From positions 1 through 64,000 of the forward strand of contig JBJHCY010000002.1 of NCBI GenBank assembly GCA_050486265.1: a stretch of DNA of 64,000 nucleotides, given 5' to 3'. The first letter of the stretch is position 1. The number at the start of each line of letters is the position of its first letter. The stretch comes from SLFH01 sp050486265. Lineage in GTDB: Bacteria > Planctomycetota > Phycisphaerae > Phycisphaerales > UBA1924. This document shows, piece by piece, positions 24,276 through 33,980 of this stretch. The notes under the pieces were generated by a model, which was not told the origin of the DNA, made no database searches, and saw only the letters and a list, made by a program, of their open reading frames with translations. Position numbers and translations under genes: made by a program.

Positions 24276-26186
24276 TCATTGACCCTCTGCGGCCGGCTGC
24301 GCCGGCGGGTCGACCGGCGACTGAACGATCCGGAACCTGATCTTCGATCGCCTGTCGCCGAGATCGTGCGGCGTGTAAACCGTCAGCGTCGCGTCGTAGG
24401 GGACGACCGGCGGGTTGGCGGTGATGACGCTGTAGTAGTTCGGGCTCGTTTCCCGCGCAAGGATCAAGGCGCCGGCGAGCAGCGTGCTTCGGATGTCGGT
24501 CCAGTCCTCCGAGATCGCGATAAAGGCGTAGCGGAAACCCGGCTCGATGCGGATGGAGACGCTGTGCCCGTGCTCGACGCCGCTCCGTGTCAGCTCGAAC
24601 TCACGGTCGGTCCATGTCGCGCCCTCGGCGCCCCTGGTCTGATCCCGAGTAATGCGTTCGAGCAACTGCGAGGGCGGGACGAGCGCCGACCGCAGCGACG
24701 CCGACCACCGCTCGTGGCGTTCGTTCTGGCGTTCCTCCGCGACGCCATCGAGCAGCTCGGTCAGAAAATCGACACGCTGGGCGTAGTTGATGCCGACGGG
24801 AATGCGGTACCCGCCCAGGCCGATGACGCTGCCCGCCGAGACGAGGCCGACGACCTCCCCGTCTTCGTTGAAGAGCGGGCTGCCGCTGGCCCCGCCGGTC
24901 GTGACGGCGCTGTAGTGCAGCAGCATGTTGTCGCGGAGATCCGCGGGCTGGAAGATAAAGTCGGTCTGGTTGGAGATCCGCCCCGACACACGCTGCTGCG
25001 ATGGCAGCCCCGCGATGTTCTCGCTGGGGAATCCGACATACCCGACCGTGTCGCCCACAAGCGACTTCGACTCAACGCCCGAAGCGATCTTCAGAGGAGC
25101 GCCGAGATCCGTCCCCGGCTCCTCCGGCTTCAGGATCGCGACATCGCACGGGTTGATGAATCTGAACTGCTCCAGCCGACCCGACGCGTCGCCCAGAAGC
25201 TGGCGAGAGAGGATCTCGCCCCACCGCTTGTACCCCGGGTGCAGGAGCATCTCGGACGAAAGCGTGACCATCTGGTCGCGCCGACCTTCGCGCAGCGCCA
25301 CCGGCACCGCGCCCTCGATGCGGCGGGTCAGTATGTCGAGCGCCTCGGCGACATGCGCGTTGGTGGCGAGCTGGTTCTCAGAAACCGTCCAAGCCGTGCC
25401 CCCAGCGGTAAACCCGCCGGTCTCAGGGTTGATCACGCCCGTCAGCCAGACCGATGACGACGCCTCGACGAGCACCTGCGCCATGCGGTCGCTCGGCTGC
25501 TCGCGGAGCTCGGTGACCGACTCGCGCAGCGCGGCGAGCTGCGCCTCGGTGAGCTCCGTATCGGCCGCGATCGCGGCGCGGAGTTCCTCTGTGCGCTGCT
25601 GGAGTTCCTCGGTCCGCCGCTGGATCTCCTCGGAGGTCTGCTGCGCGATCACCTGCCCCTGCCCGCGCACCGCGAAGATCCAGTAGCCGAGCCCGCCGCC
25701 GACCAAGAGCAGCAGCACCAGCACCGCGCCGATCAGCTTCGGCGCGCGGTTCGCCCGCTGGATCACATCCCCCGACACGCGCCCGACCGGCAGCGGCGCC
25801 CGCCCGCCCGTCGGCCTCGCTTCGGTCGCCGGCAGCTCCTGCCCGACCGCGGTCGCGCCCAGGCGGGGCCCGCCCTCGCCGAGCTCGAACTGCACCTCGA
25901 TATCGATCGGGTGCGACTCGCCGGACGCGAGCCGCTTGAGCGTCTTCCCGCCGGCGCCGAGGATCGCCACGCCGCTCTGGTGATCGGCGGTCAGCGCCCA
26001 CCCGCTGGGCGAATCGGACGACCGTTCGATGGTCGCGTGGACCTCTCTGGCGCAGGCGGTGTCCTTCGTCGGGTGCAGCCGCACATCCGAGCCGGGCCCC
26101 CGCCCGATCGTCACCCGCTCCTGCTCGAACTGCCCGGACCACGGGCTGGCGTACCCCGTCTGGATCTCGATCTGGATCGCGGCCAT
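24276..26186 (-). CDS. FHA domain - membrane - coiled-coil - trypsin-like serine protease
   Basis: 636 residues. FHA phosphothreonine-binding domain (about 5-100; VTIGRGPGSDVRLHP, REVHATIE); one membrane helix (150-172, LIGAVLVLLLLVGGGLGYWIF); a coiled coil of EELQQRTEEL-type repeats (185-232); then an extracytoplasmic trypsin-like domain (about 245-480) with the triad His278 (TNAHVAE), Asp348 (PCDVAIL) and Ser434 (GGASGSP). A C-terminal domain of about 130 residues is unassigned. The cytoplasmic FHA domain could read threonine phosphorylation by the kinase encoded just upstream, giving a transmembrane link from kinase to protease. ATG at 26186 has AGGTG upstream and is preferred to GTG at 26198. 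Confidence 0.85.
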   Translation of the reverse strand: MAAIQIEIQTGYASPWSGQFEQERVTIGRGPGSDVRLHPTKDTACAREVHATIERSSDSPSGWALTADHQSGVAILGAGGKTLKRLASGESHPIDIEVQFELGEGGPRLGATAVGQELPATEARPTGGRAPLPVGRVSGDVIQRANRAPKLIGAVLVLLLLVGGGLGYWIFAVRGQGQVIAQQTSEEIQRRTEELQQRTEELRAAIAADTELTEAQLAALRESVTELREQPSDRMAQVLVEASSSVWLTGVINPETGGFTAGGTAWTVSENQLATNAHVAEALDILTRRIEGAVPVALREGRRDQMVTLSSEMLLHPGYKRWGEILSRQLLGDASGRLEQFRFINPCDVAILKPEEPGTDLGAPLKIASGVESKSLVGDTVGYVGFPSENIAGLPSQQRVSGRISNQTDFIFQPADLRDNMLLHYSAVTTGGASGSPLFNEDGEVVGLVSAGSVIGLGGYRIPVGINYAQRVDFLTELLDGVAEERQNERHERWSASLRSALVPPSQLLERITRDQTRGAEGATWTDREFELTRSGVEHGHSVSIRIEPGFRYAFIAISEDWTDIRSTLLAGALILARETSPNYYSVITANPPVVPYDATLTVYTPHDLGDRRSKIRFRIVQSPVDPPAQPAAEGQ

Positions 26187-26325
26187 CTTCGGATTCACCT
26201 GTTGCAGGGCCCGGGCCCCGAGCGTGCGTCGCTCCGGTCGCCTTCGGGCATGTCATCGCTCAGAAACCGGTTGGCTATCGGTCATTCGTTCCCCGGAGGT
26301 TCATCCCCGCTCCGTAGGAACACGG

Positions 26326-29300
26326 TCACCCACCGGCCTCCAGCCCCCTCCAACGGGCGGCCGACGCGTCGTGCCCTGCTCCGGGTTCGGCGTTGTGCAG
26401 GGTCTCGTACAGGTTCGCCAGCATCGCCGCGGCCTGACGCGGGTACCCGTGCTCCTCGCCCAGCGCCCCGGCAAGCAGAGCATGCGCCTCAAGCAGCACC
26501 GGCTCGGCCTCTCTCGCTCTCCCGGTGCTCAGCAGCGCCGCCCCGAGACGAAGGAGGTAAACCCCGAGGCGCGGCCCGTCCCGCCCCGCCCAAGCCTCGC
26601 GCGCGTCGGACACCCTCGGTCCGAGCATCGTTGCGGCGTCTTCGAACCGGCCTTCCTCTAGAAGCGCCGCGCCGAGGCTGTGCACCGCCGTCAGCGTGTT
26701 GGGATGAACGCGCCCGAACTCCGCCTCGGCAAGTTCCGCGGCTCGCTCCAAGACGGGCAAAGCATCGGCGCGCCGGCCCTGCCGCTGCAGCACGCTCGCC
26801 AGAGCAGATGCCGCCGCCCACGCCTGCCGCCGCTCCGCCTCGCCACGGCGGGTATGGGTTTCGAGCAACTCCCGATAGATCGCTTCGGCGCCCGACGCAT
26901 CGCCCATCGCGGCGCGCACATCCCCGAGCGCCTTCGCCGTCGCGCTGGTGTGCGGGTGGTCGAGGCCGTGCGTCTCGCGCCGACCCTCGAGCACCTCGGC
27001 GAACAGCCGCCCCGCCTGGGCCAACCCGCCCGACCGGGCCAGCACATCGGCGAGATCGTGCTTCAGGCGCAGCGTGGTCGCGTGGCGTTCGCCCAGAGAC
27101 AAGCCGGCCGCCTCCGCCGCATCGCGCAACAACGCCTCCGCGCCGGCCAGATCGCCCGCGTCGCGCCGGAGTCCCGCGAGATTGGTCGCCGCGCTCAAGG
27201 CCGACGGATGCGACACGCCGAGCACACGGACCGCGGTTGCGTGGGCTTCTTCCAGGACGCGTCGGGCCTCGCCGTTCCTTCCCTGACGCAGTCGCAGCAC
27301 GCCGACATTGGTCATCGTCGCGATCGTGCCCGGGTGCAAGTCGCCCAGCACGCGCCGGCGCCCCTCCAGCGCCTGAAGGAGCAGTGGGGCGGCGTCTTCG
27401 GGCCGATCGAGCGATTCCAGCAGCAGCACGCCCGCGTTGTTCATCGCCGCCAGGGTGTCGGGCGCATCCTCGCCGAGCGTGCGGCGCCGCCCCTCAAGCA
27501 CGAGCCGGTAGTAGGGCTCGGCCTCGTCGGCCCGACCGAGGGCACGCAACGCCGCCCCGTAGTTCGCCGCGGCAGTCAGCGCCGCAGGATCGAGTTCGCT
27601 TCCGATCCGCCGCCACCCCTCCATCGCCCGGCGGTGCCCGACGAGCGCCGCCTGCAGATCCCCCGCGTCGGACCGCAGGTGCGCAAGCACGCCGATCGCC
27701 GCGAGCGTCGCCGGATCGTCCGGCCCGAGCGCACGCTCGGCGCTCTGGAGCACGCGCAGGATGAGCGCCTCCGCCTCGACGATCTCGCCCGCATCGCGCA
27801 GCGCCCGCGCAAGCTCCACGCCCGCCACGATCGAAGAGAGATCATCCTCGCCGAGCGCCTCCACGAACACCGACCTCGCCTCGCGCTGCGGCGGGATCGC
27901 CCGCTCGTGCAGCCCGAGTTCGCGCAGCGACTTCGACGCGCTCTGGAGCAGCTGCGCCCGAAGCACCGGCTGCGACGCAAACCGCTCGTCGATCGCGCTG
28001 AGCGTCTGATCGAACAGGTTGCGTTCCAGCGTCCGCAGCGCGATGTTGGTCATGTTCACACTACCGAGCAGCGCGGCGATCGACGCAGTTCGCTCGGCGA
28101 TCTCGTTCTCGTCGAGCCCCGCCCTCCGCCAGCGATCTCCGGCCTCGGCGAGAAGGTCCTCACGGATCTGCGCGCCCATCACCGAGGGCTCGATAGCCCC
28201 GAGCTGCGAACGCTGAAACTCCGCCGCAAGCGCCAGTTCGTCGGCGCGGGCCACGGCCCGTTCTTCCGCTTCCGTCGCGCGGGCCGCCTCGCGCGACGCG
28301 ATTTCTTCGGCCTTCAGGGCGCGCTGCAGCGCCACCGTCGCCGTCGCGGTCCACCCGGAAAGCAGCAGCACGATCATCACGCCCGACGCGTACGCGAGCT
28401 TGTTGCGCCGAACGCTCCGCCCGAGCCGCTCCAGCCGTCCCTCCGCCGCCGCCTCGGCGAAGCTCTCGCCGGCGAGGTAGTGCCGGATGTCCTGCGCCAT
28501 CGCCGCGGCCGACGAAAACCGCTTGTTCCGCTCCGGACGCATCGCCTTCATCGGCAGGTGGCGCAGACGCGAGCGCAGCAGCTTCTCGAGCGCCTGCGGA
28601 CGCATCCGCCCCCGGCGCAGCGCGATCGTCGCACGCTCCTGCTCGCTCAGCGAGGCGAAGCGAGGGCCCGGATCGGGGCGTTCCTCCCGCGCGAAACGCA
28701 GAAGCTCGTCGAGCCCGCCGCGTGAGCCGTCCCCGGGCGTCATCGGCAGCACGCCCGCCAGCAGTTCGTACAGCACCACCCCCAGCGCGAAGATGTCCGT
28801 CCGCGTGTCCACACCCGTCTGCGTGCTCTCGAGCTGCTCGGGGCTCATGTACATCGGCGTGCCGATCGTTGTGTGCAGATCCTGCGTGATCGTCACATCG
28901 CTCAGGCGGACATTTTTGTTCACCGCCTTGGCGATCCCGAAGTCCACGACCTTGGGCGTCGGCTCGCCTCCCCCGTGGATGCTCACCAGGATGTTGTCGG
29001 GCTTCAGATCGCGGTGGATGATCCCCTGCGTGTGCGCATGATGCACAGCGTCGCACAGTTTCGCGACAAGAGCGAGTCGCTCATCGATCCCGAGCATCTC
29101 GCGGTCGCAGAACTCCCGCAGCGGCACGCCGTGGATGTACTCCATCGCGAGGTAGGGCGAGCCGCTCTCGGTCACCCCCGCCTCGTGGATCCGCGCGATG
29201 CACGGGTGGTCGAGCATCGCCAGCGCCTGGCACTCGGCCGAGAACCGGGCGAGGCTGTTCGCGTCCACCCGGTCGCGCCGGACCGCCTTGACCGCAACGG

Positions 29301-29517
29301 TCATGTTCGGCGACCGCCGCTCGGCCCGCCAGACCTCGCCGAACCCGCCACGGCCCAACGGATCGCGCAGCGTGTACGGGCCGACGCGGTCGCCCTTGGA
29401 AAACGACCAGCCCCGATCCGGTCGCGGCAGTTCACCGCCTGGCGAGCCGCCTCCTTTCGAAGCGCTCGCGGCTTCACCGGTCGGGGGCAGTTGCGAAGGA
29501 TCGTCGTGTTCGGGCAT
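26326..29517 (-). CDS. Ser/Thr protein kinase with membrane helix and TPR repeats
   Basis: 1063 residues. The kinase domain (about 48-345) is complete: glycine loop GRGGFGEVW, Lys78, HRDLKPDN (catalytic Asp170), DFG (192-194), MSPEQ and DIFALGVVLYELL. A membrane helix (373-396) follows, then an extracytoplasmic array of tetratricopeptide repeats of the Kin/NB-ARC type (repeating units such as LGDLHPGTIATMTNVGVLRLRQG). This is a typical planctomycete receptor-like kinase. ATG at 29517 is used; the longer frame overlaps the tsf terminator region. It lies 139 bases before the FHA-protease gene, in the same direction. TPRs probably bind protein partners outside the cytoplasm. Confidence 0.92.
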   Translation of the reverse strand: MPEHDDPSQLPPTGEAASASKGGGSPGGELPRPDRGWSFSKGDRVGPYTLRDPLGRGGFGEVWRAERRSPNMTVAVKAVRRDRVDANSLARFSAECQALAMLDHPCIARIHEAGVTESGSPYLAMEYIHGVPLREFCDREMLGIDERLALVAKLCDAVHHAHTQGIIHRDLKPDNILVSIHGGGEPTPKVVDFGIAKAVNKNVRLSDVTITQDLHTTIGTPMYMSPEQLESTQTGVDTRTDIFALGVVLYELLAGVLPMTPGDGSRGGLDELLRFAREERPDPGPRFASLSEQERATIALRRGRMRPQALEKLLRSRLRHLPMKAMRPERNKRFSSAAAMAQDIRHYLAGESFAEAAAEGRLERLGRSVRRNKLAYASGVMIVLLLSGWTATATVALQRALKAEEIASREAARATEAEERAVARADELALAAEFQRSQLGAIEPSVMGAQIREDLLAEAGDRWRRAGLDENEIAERTASIAALLGSVNMTNIALRTLERNLFDQTLSAIDERFASQPVLRAQLLQSASKSLRELGLHERAIPPQREARSVFVEALGEDDLSSIVAGVELARALRDAGEIVEAEALILRVLQSAERALGPDDPATLAAIGVLAHLRSDAGDLQAALVGHRRAMEGWRRIGSELDPAALTAAANYGAALRALGRADEAEPYYRLVLEGRRRTLGEDAPDTLAAMNNAGVLLLESLDRPEDAAPLLLQALEGRRRVLGDLHPGTIATMTNVGVLRLRQGRNGEARRVLEEAHATAVRVLGVSHPSALSAATNLAGLRRDAGDLAGAEALLRDAAEAAGLSLGERHATTLRLKHDLADVLARSGGLAQAGRLFAEVLEGRRETHGLDHPHTSATAKALGDVRAAMGDASGAEAIYRELLETHTRRGEAERRQAWAAASALASVLQRQGRRADALPVLERAAELAEAEFGRVHPNTLTAVHSLGAALLEEGRFEDAATMLGPRVSDAREAWAGRDGPRLGVYLLRLGAALLSTGRAREAEPVLLEAHALLAGALGEEHGYPRQAAAMLANLYETLHNAEPGAGHDASAARWRGLEAGG

Positions 29518-29651
29518 CACGGGCTCTGCTCGGCGGGCGGCGTGCACGCCGCAGTCGCGACGGACCGGGATTGATCGGCGCGAAGCGGGGGGGCTCACCA
29601 GTTCCGGCAGAGGGGTTCGTGGTCGCCGCCCGTTTCGGTGGGGGCAATGAA

Positions 29652-29677
29652 AAAGGCCGGGCTCGGCCCGGCCTTTC
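29652..29677 (-). terminator. intrinsic terminator of rpsB-tsf
   Basis: AAAGGCCGGGC (29652-29662) and GCCCGGCCTTT (29666-29676) form an 11-bp stem with a 3-base loop. On the minus strand the stem ends in a T-run. It lies about 25 bases after the tsf stop, a textbook position. Confidence 0.85.
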
Positions 29678-29701
29678 GTGGATCCGTTGATGAGCGGAGG
29701 C

Positions 29702-30502
29702 TCAGGCCTCTTCGCCCACCGCCCAGCGGACGAAGCTCTTGACCTTCGCCCCGCCGAGCACATCCTTGATCTTCTTGCTCGGGTCGATCACATAGTCCTG
29801 CTCGAGCAGGGCGACCTCGGCGAAGAACTTCCGCATCCCGCCCTCGACCATCTTCTCGGCGATCTCCTTGGGCTTGCCGCTCTCCATCGCCTGCTCGATC
29901 CGGAACTTGCGCTCCTTCTCGACGATCTCGCTGGGGATGTCGTCGGGGGTGACGCCCATCGGACGCGGGACCGCCGCGGTGATGTGCATGCAGACCTGAC
30001 GCAGCGTCTCGGCGTCGGCGTCGCCCTCGACTTGCAGCAGCACGCCGGTCTTGCCGTCGTGGTGCACATACTGGCCGAACGAGCCGCCTTCGAGCTTCAG
30101 CCCCCGCGCATACGAAGCGTTCTCGCCCGTCGAGATGCGGACATCATCCACCGCCGAGGTGATCTCTTCGGTCGGGCCCACAGGGCCGGGCTCGCCGCTC
30201 AGTGCGACCTGCGCCGCCTTCTCGGCCGCCGCGACGAACTTGTCGTTCTTTGCGGTAAAGTCGGTCTCGGCCCGCAGCTCGACGATGGCGGCCCGGGAGC
30301 CGTCGATGGCGATCGCGATCCGGCCCTCGCCCGCGGCCCGGTCGGTCCGCGTGTCCATCTTGCCCTTGAGCTGTTTGCGGAGCAGATCCTTGGCCGCCTC
30401 GAAATCGCCGCCGGTCTCGCCCAGCGCTTTCTTGCAGGCCATCATCGGCAGCCCCGTCTCGTTGCGGAGCTTCATCACATCCTTGGCGCTGATCTCGGCC
30501 AT
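29702..30502 (-). CDS. tsf: translation elongation factor Ts
   Basis: 266 residues. EF-Ts exchanges GDP for GTP on EF-Tu. The N-terminal UBA-like domain (ISAKDVMKLRNETGLPMMACKKALGETGGDFEAAKDLLR) and the TDFTAKNDKFV motif that contacts EF-Tu are present; the C-terminal half is of the longer form (VHHDGKTGVLLQVEGD, VPRPMGVTPDDIP, LLEQDYVIDPSKKIKDVL). ATG at 30502 has AGGGAG upstream. It follows rpsB by 103 bases, the conserved bacterial pair, and precedes a strong terminator. Confidence 0.97.
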   Translation of the reverse strand: MAEISAKDVMKLRNETGLPMMACKKALGETGGDFEAAKDLLRKQLKGKMDTRTDRAAGEGRIAIAIDGSRAAIVELRAETDFTAKNDKFVAAAEKAAQVALSGEPGPVGPTEEITSAVDDVRISTGENASYARGLKLEGGSFGQYVHHDGKTGVLLQVEGDADAETLRQVCMHITAAVPRPMGVTPDDIPSEIVEKERKFRIEQAMESGKPKEIAEKMVEGGMRKFFAEVALLEQDYVIDPSKKIKDVLGGAKVKSFVRWAVGEEA

Positions 30503-30605
30503 CGGTCGCATCTCCCTGCTCGGGTCGGGCGGCGGAGGCGTCGCCCCCTACGCCGGGGTTCATCTGAAAGTGCCTGTGTCGTCGGGACGCCTCGCGGCGC
30601 CGAAT

Positions 30606-31457
30606 TCACTCTGCCCGGTTGGCGATCGGCGTCTTGCCGGGCGCAGGCGCGTCGCCCTCGGCCCCGTCCTCGCTCTGCGTCGCGTCGTCGGCGCGGTACT
30701 GCGCCCTGCGGCTGCGGCGCGGGCGGTCCTCGCCCTCGGCCTCCTGCTCCGCCTCGCCGCCCGAACGCTCCGTCCGCTGCTGGCGCCCCTCGGCGATCGA
30801 CTTGCAAAGCTCGCGGATGATCACATCGATCGAACGCATCGAGTCGTCGTTGCCGGGGATGGCGATGTCGGCCATGTCCGGGTCGCCGTCGGTGTCGATC
30901 AGGCAGACCGTCGGGATGCCCAGCTTGCGGGCCTCGTTCAGGGCCGTCGTCTCGCGCCGGACATCGATCACGACCATCACGCCCGGGAGCTTCTCCATCC
31001 CGCGGATGCCGTCGAGGTTGCGCTTGATCTTGCGGAGCTCACGCCGGAGCTGGCTCTCCATCTTCTTGGAGTAGCCGGCGAAGTTCGTCTCGGTCTCGAT
31101 GTGCTCGAGCTCTTCCAGCCGCTTCAGGCGGCTGCGGATCGTGCGGAAGTTCGTCAGCGTGCCGCCGAGCCAACGCTCGGTGACATAGTGCATCTTCACG
31201 CCCGGCACATGCTCCTCGATCACATTCTTCGCCTGGCGCTTGGTGCCGACGAAGCAAACATCCTTCCCGTCAGCGACGGTCGTCGACACGAACTTCTTGG
31301 CCAGGAGCAGGCCCTTGACCGTCTCCTTGATGTCGATGATGTGGATGCCGTTACGCTTGCCGTAGATGAACGGCTTCATCTTCGGCGACCAGTTGCTGGC
31401 GCGCTGACCGAAGTGAATTCCCGATTCGATCAGGTCCTTGACGAGTGACTCGGACAT
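30606..31457 (-). CDS. rpsB: 30S ribosomal protein S2
   Basis: 283 residues. S2 signatures: LIESGIHFGQRASNWSPKMKPFIYGKRNGIHIIDI, VCFVGTKRQAK, RWLGGTLTNF and PTVCLIDTDGDPD. A C-terminal tail of about 55 residues (from SIAEGRQQRTERSGGEAEQ) is highly charged and longer than in most S2 proteins. ATG at 31457 is the S2 start; the frame reads on upstream into the leader. The leader from the mapped promoter is about 190 bases, long enough for the autoregulation known for rpsB in other bacteria, though I identify no S2-binding structure. Confidence 0.97.
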   Translation of the reverse strand: MSESLVKDLIESGIHFGQRASNWSPKMKPFIYGKRNGIHIIDIKETVKGLLLAKKFVSTTVADGKDVCFVGTKRQAKNVIEEHVPGVKMHYVTERWLGGTLTNFRTIRSRLKRLEELEHIETETNFAGYSKKMESQLRRELRKIKRNLDGIRGMEKLPGVMVVIDVRRETTALNEARKLGIPTVCLIDTDGDPDMADIAIPGNDDSMRSIDVIIRELCKSIAEGRQQRTERSGGEAEQEAEGEDRPRRSRRAQYRADDATQSEDGAEGDAPAPGKTPIANRAE

Positions 31458-31653
31458 CGGACTGGTCTCTTTCCGCTGGCAGCGACACCGGCACGGGACG
31501 GGATCGGATTCCGTCGATGGAACGACCCGCGCCAAAGGGCGCTTCTGGTTCGGCGAACAGGGCCTTCGCCCCCGCCATCAATCTGATCTGGCGAGCCCGC
31601 GGGCCACCCACGGGCAATAACAACCCCCGGACGCCGATCCACGCCCGGGATCA

Positions 31654-31681
31654 AGTATAGATCCGGCCGCCCCCCAGACAA
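31654..31681 (-). promoter_or_regulatory. sigma70-like promoter of rpsB-tsf
   Basis: On the minus strand TTGTCT (31676-31681) and TATACT (31654-31659) are spaced by 16 bases, a good match to the housekeeping consensus. Transcription would start near 31647, about 190 bases before the rpsB ATG. Confidence 0.6.
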
Positions 31682-31833
31682 CACCGGCCTCGCCCATCAC
31701 CCCCAGCCGGAGCATCCTCGACGCTCGCAGGTCCGGAAACCGGCCCCGTCGGGGTCGGGCCCAAAGCCGGTCCCCCCTCCGGCCGATGCGCCGAGCGGAC
31801 CCCTTGCCCAGACCCAACGGGAGCCCGCACCCC

Positions 31834-33441
31834 ATGCTCTGGCGGAACGCGAGCCATGTCGCCATCCAGATCGGGCCCTCGTGCCTCCGCGTCGCCATCG
31901 TCGCGGGTGGCCGGGTGCTCCGGTCCGACGCGGCCGACCTCCCAGACGACCTCGCCGGAGGCGCATGGGAGCAGAACCTCGAACCCCTCGCCGAGCCCCT
32001 GGCCGAGGCCCTCGGCCGCCTCGGCAGAGCCAGACGCAGGCCAGCGATCGTCCTGCACCATCAAAGTGCGCCGGCCGAGATCGTCACCAGCGACAAGACC
32101 GCCTTCTCCCAGCTCGCCGAACCCTTCATGATCGCCCACGGGCTCGACTACCCGACCGACGCGGCCGGCGTCCGGGCCGTCGGCAGGGCGGGCGCCTCGG
32201 GTCGGGCCAGCCTCGTCTTCGCCGACGCCGAGCCACGGCTCGCGAAGATCGCGGCGTTTCTTGAGAGCTGCAACTGCCGTTGCATCGGCGTCGTCAACGC
32301 CAACGCCCTCGCCCTGGCGCGGGCGAGCGAGCGGGCCTCGGTCCTCTCGCGTGAGGCGGACGCCCCTGTCGGCGTCGCCTTCCTCGACGAGTTCCAGTCC
32401 GGCGTCGCCATCGCCAAGGGCGGTGTGATCCTCGCGGCCGAATCCGCGGCGTTCGGTTGGCACGACCTCGCCGACGCGATGGTCCCCGAGAACACCCGTC
32501 CCGCAGACAGGCCCATGCTCCGAAACCAGTTCCGCGCGCACCTCTTCGAATGCGGCGCGCCCGGAACGGCTTCGGCACAGGCCGATCTCGGCGATCGCAT
32601 CGGCCGCCCCGCACGCCTGCTCGCCGAGCCGGTCGCGCAGCGCTACGCCGAACTGTTCAAGAGCGTGCTGGAGGCCTCCGGCGAGCAGGGGCCGATGCCC
32701 GTGCACCTCGATGGCTCCGGCGCCGCCCTCGCGGGGCTGGCGGAGTATCTGGGCGTGCCCCGCGGCTGCGAGGTCGAGGTCGTGCCCGACGCGGTCGCCT
32801 TCGACCCCGCCGAACCGGGCGGGCAGGGCTCGATGCTGGCGATCGCGTCCAGGCGCCACCGCGAGCTCGGGCTGCTGACCGCCTCGGAGGAATCCAAGCG
32901 TCAGGTCTGGCGGGCCCGCGTCGCCTGCTTCGCCGGCGCGAGTGTCGCCGCGGGCCTCTGCTCGCTCTACGCCGATCGGCTCGACGCCCGCGCACTCGCC
33001 TACGCCGGCGAGTTGCACGAGCTCGCCCCCGAACTCGCCAAGCTGGAGCACCGATCGACGCTGCTCGACCGGGCGGCGCAGTACACCGGCGAGATTAACG
33101 AGATGCGCAGGCTGCTCGACGCCCAAACAAGCACGCGGTTCTCCTGGGCCGGGCTGCTGGAGGAACTCGGCGGGCGAACGCCGGGCGCCGTGCGATACAC
33201 CTCGGTCCGCACCGGCGAGACCCCGGGCGAGGCGATCGCAGAGGGTGTGCTCGTGCACCCCGATCGCGGGCGGCTCGGCCTCGCGGGCCTGGTCGAGGGG
33301 TTCAACAACGGCCTCAGCCCGCTGATCGCCTCCGCAGAAATCGAGATCGACCGCTCGGCCGACGACGGCATCATCCGGTTCGCGATGCGCCTGCGCAAGC
33401 ACACGCTCGGAAGCCTCGCGATGGCGGAGGGGGACCGGTGA
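31834..33441 (+). CDS. PilM-PilN (GspL)-like pilus/secretion assembly protein
   Basis: 535 residues. The first 330 or so look like a divergent PilM actin-like domain (VAIQIGPSCLRVAIVAGG, ASLVFADAEPRLAKI, VAFLDEFQSGVAIAKGG, PVHLDGSGAALAGLAEYLG). A membrane segment (RVACFAGASVAAGLCSLYA), a coiled coil, and a small C-terminal domain follow, as in PilN. The fused arrangement is that of GspL. Two genes with PilO- and PilP-like shapes follow with overlapping starts, making a three-gene platform operon. ATG at 31834 has GGGAG upstream. The gene is divergent from rpsB. Confidence 0.65.
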   Translation: MLWRNASHVAIQIGPSCLRVAIVAGGRVLRSDAADLPDDLAGGAWEQNLEPLAEPLAEALGRLGRARRRPAIVLHHQSAPAEIVTSDKTAFSQLAEPFMIAHGLDYPTDAAGVRAVGRAGASGRASLVFADAEPRLAKIAAFLESCNCRCIGVVNANALALARASERASVLSREADAPVGVAFLDEFQSGVAIAKGGVILAAESAAFGWHDLADAMVPENTRPADRPMLRNQFRAHLFECGAPGTASAQADLGDRIGRPARLLAEPVAQRYAELFKSVLEASGEQGPMPVHLDGSGAALAGLAEYLGVPRGCEVEVVPDAVAFDPAEPGGQGSMLAIASRRHRELGLLTASEESKRQVWRARVACFAGASVAAGLCSLYADRLDARALAYAGELHELAPELAKLEHRSTLLDRAAQYTGEINEMRRLLDAQTSTRFSWAGLLEELGGRTPGAVRYTSVRTGETPGEAIAEGVLVHPDRGRLGLAGLVEGFNNGLSPLIASAEIEIDRSADDGIIRFAMRLRKHTLGSLAMAEGDR

Positions 33442-33980
33442 TGCGAACCCTCTTTCCAAAACGGCTGGTGATCGACATCTGCGTCGCGGTCGCGGCCGGA
33501 GGCGTCGCGTGGATGGTGCTGGCTCGGCCCGCGGCTGAACGCCTCGAAGCCGTCCGCGCCGAGTTCCAGAGCCAGCGCGAACGCATCGCCCGTCTGCTCG
33601 CCGAAGAGACCGGGGGCAAAGACCCCGGGCGCCTTGTCGCCGAGGCGGAAGCCGAGCGGGCGCGGCTCCAGAACACGCTCGCCGGCGGATCGCGGGGCGG
33701 GCTGCATGCCGCGGCCGAGCGCACAGGCGTGCACCTCGGCGAGACGCGGTCGGCGTCGCGGAGGGGACAGGTCGTGCAGCGAGGCGCGGCGGTCGAGGGG
33801 GGGTACGACCAGGTGGTCGACTTCATCCGAGAAATCGAGCAGCGCATGGGCGCGTCGGTGGTCGACCGTGTCGAGGTCACCCCGTCAGAACAACGCGGCG
33901 GCACGGTCAGGGCGACGCTGGAAACAAGGCATGTCGGCGGCGCCGAAGGGCAGGCCAGCGACGCAGGAGGTTCGCCATGA
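33441..33980 (+). CDS. PilO/GspM-like inner-membrane protein
   Basis: 179 residues. An N-terminal membrane helix (LVIDICVAVAAGGVAWMVLA), a coiled coil (AVRAEFQSQRERIARLL) and a ferredoxin-like C-terminal domain (YDQVVDFIREIEQRMGASVVDRVEVTP) make the PilO/GspM shape. The ATG overlaps the upstream stop (TGATG) and has GGAGGGGG before it; its own stop overlaps the next start (ATGA). Sequence similarity is weak; the call rests on architecture and position between PilMN- and PilP-like genes. Confidence 0.6.
   Translation: MRTLFPKRLVIDICVAVAAGGVAWMVLARPAAERLEAVRAEFQSQRERIARLLAEETGGKDPGRLVAEAEAERARLQNTLAGGSRGGLHAAAERTGVHLGETRSASRRGQVVQRGAAVEGGYDQVVDFIREIEQRMGASVVDRVEVTPSEQRGGTVRATLETRHVGGAEGQASDAGGSP

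Noticed and set aside
26680..28725. Plus-strand open frame of 681 codons opposite the kinase gene
   Set aside because: High G+C keeps the antisense frame open; the composition is Arg-, Pro- and Gln-rich, no domain is seen, and the opposite strand encodes a clear kinase-TPR protein.
31651..33459. Minus-strand open frame of 602 codons opposite the PilMN-like gene
   Set aside because: Low-complexity antisense shadow; the plus strand has ordered start overlaps and membrane segments.
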